From NCBI GenBank assembly GCA_964486765.1, contig CAZAOA010000002.1:36615-100614 (forward strand): a stretch of 64,000 nucleotides of DNA, in the 5' to 3' direction. This document shows positions 1 to 6,550 of this stretch, piece by piece. A model generated the notes under the pieces. It did no database searches and was not told the DNA's origin. It saw only the letters and a program-made list of their open reading frames with translations. The position numbers and the translations under genes are program-made. Source of the stretch: CAZAOA01 sp964486765 (GTDB taxonomy: Bacteria; Patescibacteriota; UBA1384; XYA2-FULL-43-10). Position 1 is the first letter of the stretch, and each line of letters starts with the position of its first letter.

Positions 1-178
1 AGGTATCGTTTTTAACAACATGGTGGATAACTTTGTTAGTTTGATGAATTGATTCAATTTAGCACTACTGCTTTGATAAATTAGGCCACAATAATTAACG
101 AATTAATTACTCTGGCCTAACGGCGAAACACAAAGGTCTCACCGTTCGGATCTTTGCCACCTTTCAGTCAATGGCGGT

Positions 179-502
179 TTACTCTTCCTCGATTGGAGCT
201 GTAGTCAGTGTCAGAAAGCTCCCATTAAACGCCATGGTCTCACCTTCAAAATCGATTGACACCAACTGATCACTCCCCATCTGAAGGAGACAACACGGTT
301 CATGTGGTCCATTCAATACTCGGGTAGCAACATCTGACTCGCAGGTGCACTGGATGATCTCGATTTCCACGACACGAAAGCCTCTACCGATCAGATCTTC
401 CGTAATCGAGTCCCTATCTTGGTCTTTGACTGTTACCCAGTCTCCAACCTCGAACTCAGTTCGGGGAGGTACTATTCCTAGCCTCGCTGCAATAGTTGAC
501 AT
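179..502 (-). CDS. Hypothetical 107-aa accessory protein
   Basis: No family recognised. The protein has a short predicted beta-rich stretch (EFEVGDWVTVKD, residues about 16-27) resembling the opening of an SH3/KOW-like fold, a CTC and a CC pair that could be structural, and an acidic tail. There is no signal peptide or membrane segment. The ATG at 502 is supported by GGGAGG about 9 bases upstream and by a near-consensus promoter. The coding sequence is richer in G+C than the housekeeping genes, like the other cassettes of this zone, which suggests transfer. The gene is real by promoter, ribosome site and open frame; its function is unknown. Confidence 0.7.
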   Translation of the reverse strand: MSTIAARLGIVPPRTEFEVGDWVTVKDQDRDSITEDLIGRGFRVVEIEIIQCTCESDVATRVLNGPHEPCCLLQMGSDQLVSIDFEGETMAFNGSFLTLTTAPIEEE

Positions 503-544
503 GGCTTGACGCCTCCCTGTTAGATTTGAACTTGGACTGGTTGT

Positions 545-573
545 ATACTACTACATTATTCGTCTCTTGTCAA
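545..573 (-). promoter_or_regulatory. Promoter of the 179-502 gene
   Basis: On the minus strand TTGACA (573-568) and TAGTAT (550-545) are 17 bases apart, about 45 bases before the start codon. This is a vegetative sigma-type promoter. Confidence 0.75.
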
Positions 574-657
574 CTCTCTCGTAACAATTCTACACTTTGA
601 TAATGGTCAAAAACACAAACTTATTAAATGGCAAATTTTTCTTAACAAAAATAACAT

Positions 658-724
658 GAAGGCTATATTGTTTTATTAAGGACGATGCCTGCCCCGCACC
701 CTACGTGGTGCTGGAGTTAGGACT
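658..724. repeat. Direct repeat A, copy 1 (flanks cupin-ribozyme cassette)
   Basis: This 67-base sequence matches 1299-1365 with about 9 differences. It contains the hairpin GCACC-ctacg(t)-GGTGC and ends with GTTAGGACT. The two copies flank the cupin gene and its downstream ribozyme, as expected for a site duplicated on cassette insertion. Confidence 0.8.
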
Positions 725-734
725 ATTCCCCTTT

Positions 735-787
735 CCCTTTCGTCCCGCCGTTGGCGGGACTCATCAGAACACTTAATGTGTTGAGGG
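735..787 (-). ncRNA. Type III hammerhead ribozyme 1
   Basis: Read on the minus strand. Stem III 5' strand CCCU, cleavage triplet CUC (cut after 783), stem I AACAC/GUGUU with loop 777-773, core CUGAUGA (767-761), an 8-bp stem II (760-753 with 749-742, loop AAC), then GAAA (741-738) and stem III 3' strand GGG (737-735). Every core position and all three helices are present, so self-cleavage is expected. It lies 37 bases downstream of the cupin stop codon on the same strand. The 58 bases 735-792 are identical to 2089-2146. Confidence 0.93.
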
Positions 788-824
788 CGGGCAAATCACA
801 TCAGCGTGAGATGCCCCGGTGGGA

Positions 825-1169
825 CTAGTCTTCTGGGTGGTGGGTATCGGTTTCATGAAGTTCGGGGTGAGTGTAGGCGACGATTACCTGGTACTCACCT
901 TCGCCGTGATGTACAACGCCAGGACGGATCAAGATCGATGTACCGGGAACCACTGGATGACGTACTCCATCTAGCCAGATTGCCCCCTTCCCCGTGAGGA
1001 CGTAGTATATTTCTGTCATCACTCTGTGGAAGTGTGGTTTTGCTCCCGAGATGGTCGTGCGATGAAAACCAAGCTCTGCTCCGTCTTCGGCGGTGAAGAA
1101 GCGTTCACTCTTGCCGCAAGGACAGGGTACGGTGTGAGCGGGCTTCTGCCTCACATCTGTCGTAGGCAT
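825..1169 (-). CDS. Cupin-domain protein
   Basis: This 114-residue single-domain cupin has the first motif around residues 45-68 (HFHRVMTEIYYVLTGKG: two His and a Glu) and the second around 80-92 (PGVVHHGEG, His). These would bind one metal ion in a small beta barrel. Small cupins of this kind act as dioxygenases, isomerases or sugar/auxin-type binders; the substrate cannot be told. A CPC pair lies near the N-terminus. The start ATG at 1169 follows GGGAG. The gene is G+C richer than the core, has its own promoter, and is followed by hammerhead ribozyme 1. Confidence 0.85.
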   Translation of the reverse strand: MPTTDVRQKPAHTVPCPCGKSERFFTAEDGAELGFHRTTISGAKPHFHRVMTEIYYVLTGKGAIWLDGVRHPVVPGTSILIRPGVVHHGEGEYQVIVAYTHPELHETDTHHPED

Positions 1170-1197
1170 GTTATTTCACTCCCTTCCATTAATCGTA

Positions 1198-1226
1198 ATA
1201 CTAGCACTATATACTATTTATGTCTA
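1198..1226 (-). promoter_or_regulatory. Promoter of the cupin gene
   Basis: On the minus strand TAGACA (1226-1221) and TAGTAT (1203-1198) are separated by 17 bases, with the same layout as the neighbouring cassette promoters. Confidence 0.65.
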
Positions 1227-1298
1227 GATTTGTTATACTTTCGATATATCCGCATACATTATAGTTCGAGTTCGCTTTGCCGAAAACAAAAATAGCCC

Positions 1299-1365
1299 GA
1301 AGGCAATATCGTTTTATTACAGATGATACCTGCCTCGCACCCTACGTGGTGCTGGGGTTAGAACT
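1299..1365. repeat. Direct repeat A, copy 2
   Basis: Second copy of the 67-base repeat at 658-724, ending with GTTAGAACT. On the minus strand its start side carries a TTCG-capped hairpin followed by a T run (about 1308-1284), which could also stop transcription ahead of the cupin promoter. Confidence 0.8.
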
Positions 1366-1390
1366 AAAAATGTTAGTATTTGTCTTGCAT

Positions 1391-1430
1391 AAAAAAGAAC
1401 CACCCGCCTGTTACGGCTAGGTGGGGGATC
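1391..1430 (-). terminator. Terminator of the 1479-1784 gene
   Basis: On the minus strand CCCACC...GGTGGG-type arms (CCACCTAGCC / GGCGGGTGG) are followed by TTCTTTTTT. Confidence 0.75.
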
Positions 1431-1478
1431 TTTGTTGGTCATTTCTGACACGTTGACTTGGGACACCAAATTGGTTCT

Positions 1479-1784
1479 TTATCTATTTCCAATGAAGATG
1501 AACCAGCTCAAGAGCAGTAGTCCCATCCTCATCTTGGAGAAATGGCTCCTCGCCTCTCCCAGCGTGAGGAGACCATCATTGCTGTATTCACTTCCGCCCC
1601 TCCTCCATCTTCTGCCCTTGACAGCGTACATAGGTTTGTCGTTTCCGTGGCACAAACCCACTCCGGTGACCTCGACGATCTCGGGTTGTCCCCGGGCGAT
1701 ACTCGGACAGGTAATCGCGAGATCCCCAACACCGAGCTTAACTCCATCGTGACCAACCGTGTACCCACCAACTCTTTTTCTCAT
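1479..1784 (-). CDS. Hypothetical 101-aa accessory protein
   Basis: Not recognised. The N-terminal half is beta-like (residues 1-55, VGDLAITCPSIARGQPEIVEVTGVGLC), followed by a basic patch (KGRRWRRGG, about 56-64) and a hydrophobic C-terminus (MGLLLLSWFIFIG) that could be one short membrane anchor. I chose this frame over overlapping frames on both strands because it alone has a promoter (TTGACA-17-TATAGT), a GAGG ribosome site before ATG 1784, and a terminator after its stop. It is G+C rich like the other cassettes. Function unknown. Confidence 0.55.
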   Translation of the reverse strand: MRKRVGGYTVGHDGVKLGVGDLAITCPSIARGQPEIVEVTGVGLCHGNDKPMYAVKGRRWRRGGSEYSNDGLLTLGEARSHFSKMRMGLLLLSWFIFIGNR

Positions 1785-1829
1785 GATGCTCGGACCTCAC
1801 TTTTATTGTAAGTGTTGGTAAACTAATTA

Positions 1830-1858
1830 ACTATAGCATACATGCTAATCTATGTCAA
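1830..1858 (-). promoter_or_regulatory. Promoter of the 1479-1784 gene
   Basis: On the minus strand TTGACA (1858-1853), a 17-base spacer and TATAGT (1835-1830). Confidence 0.75.
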
Positions 1859-1880
1859 TCTTTATGTCTTAAATTCCATT

Positions 1881-1924
1881 AGCTTGGAAACTCTAACCGG
1901 TTCGAGCCCGGTTCAACTATCACA
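1881..1924 (+). pseudogene. 3' fragment of a tRNA gene
   Basis: ACCGG-TTCGAGC-CCGGT (1896-1912) is a complete T arm, followed by seven bases, a discriminator-like base and CAC. No matching acceptor 5' strand or D/anticodon arms are found upstream. A lone tRNA 3' end is the usual footprint of an attachment site left by an integrated element, so I read it as a relic. Confidence 0.45.
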
Positions 1925-1925
1925 A

Positions 1926-1967
1926 TAAAAAAACAACTGCATTCTCTCAGAACACAATTGTTTTTTT
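1926..1967. terminator. Bidirectional terminator
   Basis: AAAAAAACAA...TTGTTTTTTT arms with an A/T run on each side. It could stop transcripts from the 2202-2591 gene (minus) and anything entering from the left. Confidence 0.7.
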
Positions 1968-2078
1968 ATGGCGGAACATAGCCTGCCCGCAGGTGCTTGA
2001 GCAACAGCTTATGCCCGCATTGCATCGCATATGCTCAAGCGTTTCGGGCGTGGCAGGCGGGCGGAGGAAGTTAGAACT
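1968..2078. repeat. Junction repeat B with inserted REP palindrome
   Basis: The ends (ATGGCGGAACATAGC at 1968-1982 and GCGGAGGAAGTTAGAACT at 2061-2078) match the short repeat at 2796-2826. Between them sits a palindrome of about 80 bases (GCCTGCCCGC...GGCAGGC, with inner arms TGCTTGAGCA/TGCTCAAGC) of the REP family also seen at 16125-16170, 22655-22705 and 51672-51720. So a mobile palindrome jumped into the junction. Copies B and D flank the 2202-2591 gene and its ribozyme. Confidence 0.75.
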
Positions 2079-2088
2079 TTTAACTTTA

Positions 2089-2141
2089 CCCTTTCGTCCC
2101 GCCGTTGGCGGGACTCATCAGAACACTTAATGTGTTGAGGG
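2089..2141 (-). ncRNA. Type III hammerhead ribozyme 2
   Basis: Identical to ribozyme 1. On the minus strand: CUC cleavage triplet, stem I AACAC/GUGUU, CUGAUGA (2121-2115), 8-bp stem II with AAC loop, GAAA, GGG closing stem III. It lies about 60 bases downstream of the stop of the 2202-2591 gene on the same strand, although that gene is unrelated to the cupin gene in front of ribozyme 1. Confidence 0.93.
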
Positions 2142-2201
2142 CGGGCGAACTTTGATGTCCGCCCCGACTGTTTTCTTCTTTCATGGAAGAACTTGGGGTT
2201 A

Positions 2202-2591
2202 CTACTCGGCCTTAGCTGGGTTCTCTGATTCCCACTTCACGAATGCGGAGATGAAGACACAGCTGACCTTATCGATGAACCTGAGAGCAACCCGCCAGAG
2301 CAGGTAGTTGCGAACGTCATCGGAGTCTTCAGGACACTCTTCGCGAAGTAACCGCATGACCATGGCGACTGAAGTGCAGACGGTTGTATCCGTGCTCGTG
2401 CAAATACCACTAACGTGGAGCGGTTTTGCGGCCATGTAGAGCAAACTGTGGGCAAGCTCGGCTGTAAGTCTGTCGGTCATCTCCTTCGTGCCGTCCGACT
2501 TGCCCATGAGATAACGATCGGCGACATTCACAGCATTCTCAACAAACAGTTGTCTCTCGTGCTCGCGTGCCTGTTGCGCGTCATGATCCAC
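2202..2591 (-). CDS. Hypothetical 129-aa helical accessory protein
   Basis: Unrecognised, mostly helical, soluble. The open frame extends upstream to 2702, but that part overlaps the promoter (TTGACT-16-TAATAT at 2687-2660). The GTG at 2591 has GAGGT seven bases before it and is the better start; the product then begins (M)DHDAQQAREHERQ. Two Cys lie in the middle (GICTSTDTTVCTS). It is G+C rich, followed by hammerhead ribozyme 2, and flanked by junction repeats B and D. No function can be proposed. Confidence 0.7.
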   Translation of the reverse strand: MDHDAQQAREHERQLFVENAVNVADRYLMGKSDGTKEMTDRLTAELAHSLLYMAAKPLHVSGICTSTDTTVCTSVAMVMRLLREECPEDSDDVRNYLLWRVALRFIDKVSCVFISAFVKWESENPAKAE

Positions 2592-2659
2592 AACTGCCAC
2601 CTCGCAGAATGTATTTGCGAAACTCTCGCATTGGAGGTTACAAACATCGTAACGGCTTA

Positions 2660-2687
2660 ATATTACTCTCTTTGCCGTAAAAGTCAA
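2660..2687 (-). promoter_or_regulatory. Promoter of the 2202-2591 gene
   Basis: On the minus strand TTGACT (2687-2682), 16 bases, TAATAT (2665-2660). It falls inside the longer open frame and so argues for the downstream GTG start. Confidence 0.65.
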
Positions 2688-2758
2688 CCGCCACCCCTGC
2701 AAATATTTTATGTTTCAATAGCTTGAAAACTAAAAAGTTCTAAATCCACCCTGCCGTA

Positions 2759-2826
2759 ACTAAAAATAGACGCTCTGGAAGCGACTATTTCATATATGGC
2801 GGAACATAGCGGAGGATGTTAGAACT
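2759..2826. repeat. Junction repeat D plus copy of the tRNA-Asp terminator
   Basis: 2759-2790 repeats the tRNA-Asp terminator at 3878-3909 (arms AAATAG.CGCT / AGCG.CTATTT) with few changes. It continues into ATGGCGGAACATAGC...GTTAGAACT, whose start resembles the tRNA-Asp 3' end region. The terminal-repeat copies bracket the alpha-toroid gene at 3004-3858. Confidence 0.7.
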
Positions 2827-2938
2827 AAATGTTTGATTTGTACTAATACGCTGTAGGCGATATTTGAACTATTTTACGAAATTCGAAGATCAATATCTAC
2901 TTTCACCGATAATGTAGAATGTCGCACCGTTATTATAG

Positions 2939-2966
2939 TTGCACAATTATGAATTTGTGGTAATAT
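2939..2966 (+). promoter_or_regulatory. Promoter of the alpha-toroid gene
   Basis: TTGCAC (2939-2944), 16-base spacer, TAATAT (2961-2966); AGGAGG follows about 9 bases before the GTG start at 3004. Confidence 0.65.
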
Positions 2967-3003
2967 AAATGGTCCAGTCTATTCTGAAAGTTAGGAGGCA
3001 AAG

Positions 3004-3858
3004 GTGAATAGCAACCAGGATGTTGTTGAGGCAGCGAAGGCGTATTTGTTGGCGCGCGTTGAAAACGGTCTTTGCCTCGAGTTTTATCAACTCCGGCATG
3101 GCCCGAGTCTCGCTTGGACAACGGCATGTGTTGGCTCAACTCTTGCTGAGTTCCGGGCAGTTCCACCGACAATGATCGAGGCGCTACTTCCCTTACAATG
3201 GGACTGTGGCGGTTGGTCATACAACCAGAACTCGATGCCAGATGCTGATAGCACTTTGAGAGTACTGCAGTTTCTGGCGAAGATTGGGTTCAGTGACCAA
3301 GCAGTTATCAGTAAGGCGGAACAGTTCGTGATTACTCATCAGCATATTGATGGGGGTATCGCAACATATCTGCCTGAAACGGTGACCAAGATGGGATATC
3401 CGATAGGAGGGTGGACCGTACCACACCCTTGTGTAACGGCACTGGCAGCTCGTGTCTTGCAGAACAATCGTGCACGTAGAAAAGCCCGCCACTACATTAC
3501 GGACCGACTCGAAAGCGCTGATGCGCGTGCATACTGGTGGCGAACACCATGGTACGTCCGTTACGAGTCAGGAGTTACAAACGGAGAGACTGTCGGCACC
3601 GATCCAGTCGAAATGGGCCTGGTTCTACTTCTAAAGGAGCGACTCGGCAGAGTAGACAGTAGGCTCACGGCGTCACTGTCCGAACTCCAGCTCCCCGACG
3701 GAAGTTTTCCACCCAGCTACCAGTTCCGAATTCCTCGACCAAATCTATTCCTCGATGATGTAACCGAGGAAACGGAAACAGTAGAGGATCGCACAAAGAT
3801 TTTCTCGACTGCAGCCGCGGTTGTTGCGATCGCACGCCAAGAGGCGCTTCTTCATTGA
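3004..3858 (+). CDS. Prenyltransferase/terpene-cyclase-like alpha-toroid protein
   Basis: 284 residues starting at GTG with a perfect AGGAGG site. Repeats of the alpha/alpha-toroid type are visible: residues about 63-94 (LPLQWDCGGWSYNQ...DADSTLRVLQFL), 105-150 and 225-240 (LQLPDGSFPPSYQF), each with the glutamine/aspartate-glycine-tryptophan signature of squalene-cyclase and prenyltransferase repeats. PDADST sits where class II cyclases have DXDD, but only part of that motif is present and the protein is less than half the length of a hopene cyclase. It may be a single-domain toroid enzyme or binding protein. G+C rich, monocistronic, next to tRNA-Asp. Confidence 0.65.
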   Translation: MNSNQDVVEAAKAYLLARVENGLCLEFYQLRHGPSLAWTTACVGSTLAEFRAVPPTMIEALLPLQWDCGGWSYNQNSMPDADSTLRVLQFLAKIGFSDQAVISKAEQFVITHQHIDGGIATYLPETVTKMGYPIGGWTVPHPCVTALAARVLQNNRARRKARHYITDRLESADARAYWWRTPWYVRYESGVTNGETVGTDPVEMGLVLLLKERLGRVDSRLTASLSELQLPDGSFPPSYQFRIPRPNLFLDDVTEETETVEDRTKIFSTAAAVVAIARQEALLH

Positions 3859-3874
3859 GGCGCCTCGTTTGTTT
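3839..3874 (+). terminator. Terminator of the alpha-toroid gene
   Basis: GAGGCGC...GCGCCTC arms overlap the stop codon and are followed by GTTTGTTT. Confidence 0.75.
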
Positions 3875-3877
3875 ATA

Positions 3878-3909
3878 CTAAAAATAGACGCTCTGAAAGC
3901 GACTATTTT
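3878..3909 (-). terminator. Terminator of tRNA-Asp
   Basis: On the minus strand AAAATAGTCGCTTTCAGAGC...CTATTTTTAG forms a stem followed by T residues, directly after the tRNA CCA. A near copy lies at 2759-2790. Confidence 0.7.
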
Positions 3910-3911
3910 AA

Positions 3912-3988
3912 TGGCGGGAGCGACCGGACTCGAACCGGCGACCTTCTGCGTGACAGGCAGACGTTCTAACCAACTGAACTACGCCCCC
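3912..3988 (-). tRNA. tRNA-Asp (GTC)
   Basis: 77 bases including encoded CCA. Acceptor GGGGGCG pairs with CGCTCCC (one G-T), D arm GTTC/GAAC with GGTTAG loop, anticodon arm CTGCC-TGTCACG-CAG with anticodon GTC, T arm GCCGG-TTCGAGT-CCGGT. Its first ten bases overlap the last codons of the GIY-YIG gene (TAG stop at 3981-3979), and a broken copy lies at 4250-4414. It marks the boundary between accessory zone A and the core genes. Confidence 0.97.
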
Positions 3989-4245
3989 AGAAAATTGATT
4001 TTTTGATCCTCAATAATTTGTTGAATGATCTTTTTATTTTTGTAAGATTTTAATTTATATTCGACTTGCCTGGCTTGTTTCAATGTGACGAAACTTTTTC
4101 TAAATGTTACCTTCGCTGGAATTTTCCCTTTTGTGCTCTTTACTTGTCCGTTGTTATGTTGATAAATTCGACATTCAAAATTTGGTGTTGAGCCAATATA
4201 GTATTGGCCATTCGATAACTTTAGTATATACAATTCTGGTTTCAT
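3979..4245 (-). CDS. GIY-YIG nuclease-domain protein
   Basis: Starting at ATG 4245 (MKPELYILKL) the product is 88 residues with the GIY-YIG signature YIL...QYYIG, the catalytic Arg and following H (CRIYQH), and a basic helix. This is the UPF0213/YhbQ-type small nuclease fold, proposed to nick branched or structured DNA; in homing elements the same domain cuts target DNA. An upstream in-frame extension to 4359 reads through broken tRNA sequence and is unlikely to be translated. The stop codon lies inside the 5' end of tRNA-Asp, and a broken tRNA copy lies just upstream, so the gene looks inserted at this tRNA. Confidence 0.85.
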   Translation of the reverse strand: MKPELYILKLSNGQYYIGSTPNFECRIYQHNNGQVKSTKGKIPAKVTFRKSFVTLKQARQVEYKLKSYKNKKIIQQIIEDQKINFLGA

Positions 4246-4249
4246 ATTT

Positions 4250-4414
4250 AACCGGCGACCTAGCCAATGTACATCGGCTCGTTCTAACCTCGGCCATAGG
4301 CCGATCCCTGTCAGCCTGTGGCTGGAGCCTTTGGCTGAAACAGTCCCGATGCTCTTCAATAAAGTATCGAAGAGATACGGGATCCCAACCGAAGCGTCGG
4401 GAAACTACGCCCCC
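4250..4414 (-). pseudogene. Broken tRNA-Asp copy with structured insert
   Basis: Three pieces of tRNA-Asp occur in the right order on the minus strand: acceptor/position 8-11 (GGGGGCGTAGTT, 4414-4403), the D-arm 3' side (GGTTAGAACG, 4289-4280) and the T-arm 5' side (AGGTCGCCGGTT, 4261-4250). The stretch between the last two has become an AGCC...GGCT hairpin, and about 110 bases of strongly hairpinned sequence (4290-4402) sit in the D loop. The T arm and 3' acceptor are missing, replaced by the GIY-YIG gene. Confidence 0.7.
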
Positions 4415-4461
4415 AACAACGTTAAAACAATACCAAATTTCGATGAATTAATCAAGTATAT

Positions 4462-5424
4462 TTATCTTTTTACGAGTTCTCTGTAAGTAAGTGTGATTGT
4501 GCTTGAATAAAAGGCATTTATCATTCCACCAACCACAACAAAAATTATAAACAGAATAAATACGATCATAATTGCATATATCGTCATTACAACCGGATGA
4601 ATATACCATAAGCCTAACCCTATCAAAAAGAGAGGAACAGCTACGATAATTAGAGCGAATACAAAAGCTAGCATCAGAAGCATATTTGCTACATAAACGA
4701 TTGCATACATAATGAGAATCTCTCCCCAATTTTTTGTAAATAATCCTTTTGCTTCTTTTATAGAGACCAGCGCTCTGTGATTTTTTAAAACCAAATAACG
4801 CTCAGAGTAAGGTAGTAAGATCGCAAGATATACTGCATAGACAGCGAAAATAATTCCAAACAGAATTCCAAATATTATTGCTAAAGTTGTTAAGTTAAAG
4901 ATAACCATGACCACTACAGGAATTGATAAAACCATAAGTGGCAATAAGATGAGTAGCGCATAGATAATGTCTAAGCTCAACCTTCTCCAAAAATACTTGT
5001 GCCCAAGTTTCCACGAACTTTTTAGGGTCGTCTTTTTGTCTTGATCAATCGAATCTATCGCAAAAACGATTGCGCTTTTTGCTGCGACGTTAAGATAAAT
5101 TCCTATTACAATAAATACAAGTACTAAAAATACCAAGATCAGCCACAACCATATGCTGCTCACCATTGAAGGTCCGATAGAATCGCCTATCACCTTCCCA
5201 ACACTGCTGACCTCTGCCTCTGCAATATTGAAAATATTCCTTGCTGTTTCATCACCAAGAATGTTTAACTCTTCTAACTCCTTTGGCAGTGAATCTGGAG
5301 CATAAGAGTAGTTACTTCCTCCTCCAAAGAAACTTCCAGACGCTGTTAAAATTCCTAAAAGCCAGAGAAATTTAAATTTCCAAACGTAATTTGCAGATCG
5401 TTTTAGAATTTTTAGATAATCCAT
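4462..5424 (-). CDS. Polytopic membrane protein, unknown family
   Basis: 320 residues with about six to seven hydrophobic helices: residues 15-35, 100-120, 155-185, 195-215, 240-265 and 270-315. A hydrophilic, likely extracytoplasmic loop (about 36-90) is rich in Gly and Ser. The layout resembles the DUF975 or glycerophosphodiester-phosphodiesterase membrane-domain families, but I see no decisive motif. It begins the minus-strand core block ending at the tRNA locus. Confidence 0.7.
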   Translation of the reverse strand: MDYLKILKRSANYVWKFKFLWLLGILTASGSFFGGGSNYSYAPDSLPKELEELNILGDETARNIFNIAEAEVSSVGKVIGDSIGPSMVSSIWLWLILVFLVLVFIVIGIYLNVAAKSAIVFAIDSIDQDKKTTLKSSWKLGHKYFWRRLSLDIIYALLILLPLMVLSIPVVVMVIFNLTTLAIIFGILFGIIFAVYAVYLAILLPYSERYLVLKNHRALVSIKEAKGLFTKNWGEILIMYAIVYVANMLLMLAFVFALIIVAVPLFLIGLGLWYIHPVVMTIYAIMIVFILFIIFVVVGGMINAFYSSTITLTYRELVKR

Positions 5425-5467
5425 CTTGTCCCTATCGCATATATATTATTCCTTATCAGGTCCTCTA

Positions 5468-6469
5468 TCAATACAATTTCAGTATGATCATATCTTCTCG
5501 AAGTTCTGCAAGCCATCCATCAAAACTGTTCTCTATCTCACCGTTTCGCTCTTCCACAAAAATTATATGCCAGCCAAATGAAGTTCTAATAGGATCAGCA
5601 ATCTCGCCGATTGTACCTGAAAACGCTGCTTCTTCAAACTCCGTCACCATTTCTCCTCTTGAAAATGGATCTAAATCACCACCGAGCTCATTGCTTCCCA
5701 CATCTTCAGATTGCTCTTTTGCAGCATCTACAAAAGTTTTTCCTGCTACTATCTCAGCCTTTATTCCATCAATTTTTGCTTTGGCTTCAGCTGCTTGTTC
5801 GGCAGTTGCATCTTCTGCAACTCTAATCAAAATGTGTTTGACTTTCGCTCTTTGAATCAGTTCGTTATTAATCTTCTCTCTCAAAAGCTGTGTTGAGACA
5901 AGTTTTTCAAATTGTTTTAAGTTAAGCCCATATAACTCATCTAAAACTTTTTCCACTTCCTCTGAACCTCCATTTTCATTGACGATCTTATCAATTGCCG
6001 CGGTCTTCTCCACAGCTGTTAAATCAATCTTATACTTGTTTACGGCATTTATGATAATCTCATTTTCAATCAACTGTTCTCTTATCTGCTCAACCAAAGC
6101 GACTTCATCAAGCTCACCCTGATCGGTTGCATTATAAAAATGAATCACATAATTCTTATTGTGTAAAAACTCTCCAACCGAAATTGTTCCTGAAGAAGTA
6201 TAGATTGCAGGAAGTTGTAAAATCCTAGCGAATAAAGTTGTTACAGGATCTTCAGATTTTGCAGCATATACGCTAATTCCGAAAACGAAGCTTAAAAACC
6301 CCATAATTATTATCAGGGCAACTAAAACAGACTTAAAAGCTTTTGGTTTTGCAAAATGATCTTTGTTTCCAATTACAGATTTTCCTGTATTTGCGATCTT
6401 TCTAGAATGTTCTTTTGCATCTACAACTTTCTTTGCACCTTCTTTTATTGAATCAATAATCTTTTTCAT
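5468..6469 (-). CDS. Membrane-anchored parvulin-type peptidyl-prolyl isomerase
   Basis: 333 residues. A cytosolic basic N-terminus is followed by one membrane helix (about 47-68), a SurA/PrsA-like helical chaperone region (about 90-205) and a parvulin domain (about 208-315) with the signatures VKHILIRV, GGDLDPFSRGEMVTEFEEAAF and TSFGWHIIFVEE. It would fold or assist secreted proteins outside the membrane. It is separated from its neighbours by short gaps and is probably transcribed with the adjacent membrane protein. Family assignment is firm; the exact PrsA or SurA name is not. Confidence 0.9.
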   Translation of the reverse strand: MKKIIDSIKEGAKKVVDAKEHSRKIANTGKSVIGNKDHFAKPKAFKSVLVALIIIMGFLSFVFGISVYAAKSEDPVTTLFARILQLPAIYTSSGTISVGEFLHNKNYVIHFYNATDQGELDEVALVEQIREQLIENEIIINAVNKYKIDLTAVEKTAAIDKIVNENGGSEEVEKVLDELYGLNLKQFEKLVSTQLLREKINNELIQRAKVKHILIRVAEDATAEQAAEAKAKIDGIKAEIVAGKTFVDAAKEQSEDVGSNELGGDLDPFSRGEMVTEFEEAAFSGTIGEIADPIRTSFGWHIIFVEERNGEIENSFDGWLAELREDMIILKLY

Positions 6470-6550
6470 ACAACTCCGCTAATTAATATCTCTGTCTTTA
6501 CTTTACCTATATTGTTCTCAATCTTCAAGCAAATAATATTAAGCTATCTT

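Noticed and set aside
85..123. TTAGGCCA...TGGCCTAA palindrome at the left edge as an attachment site
   Set aside because: It is a perfect long hairpin downstream of the 179-502 gene and fits a terminator equally well; no partner copy is in the window.
1432..1811. Several overlapping frames on both strands around 1479-1784
   Set aside because: Only the 1784-1479 frame has a promoter, ribosome site and terminator.
658..2826. The GTTAGAACT junctions with hairpins as integron attC sites
   Set aside because: attC needs a YYYAAC box and a GTTRRRY box that pair across the hairpin. Only one half is clear here, the sites differ in structure, and no intI is seen.
3912..4414. Group I intron in tRNA-Asp
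   Set aside because: The intact tRNA is complete and adjacent. The broken copy lacks its 3' half and I see no intron core.
4104..4451. 115-residue plus-strand frame
   Set aside because: It reads through the GIY-YIG gene and broken tRNA in antisense.
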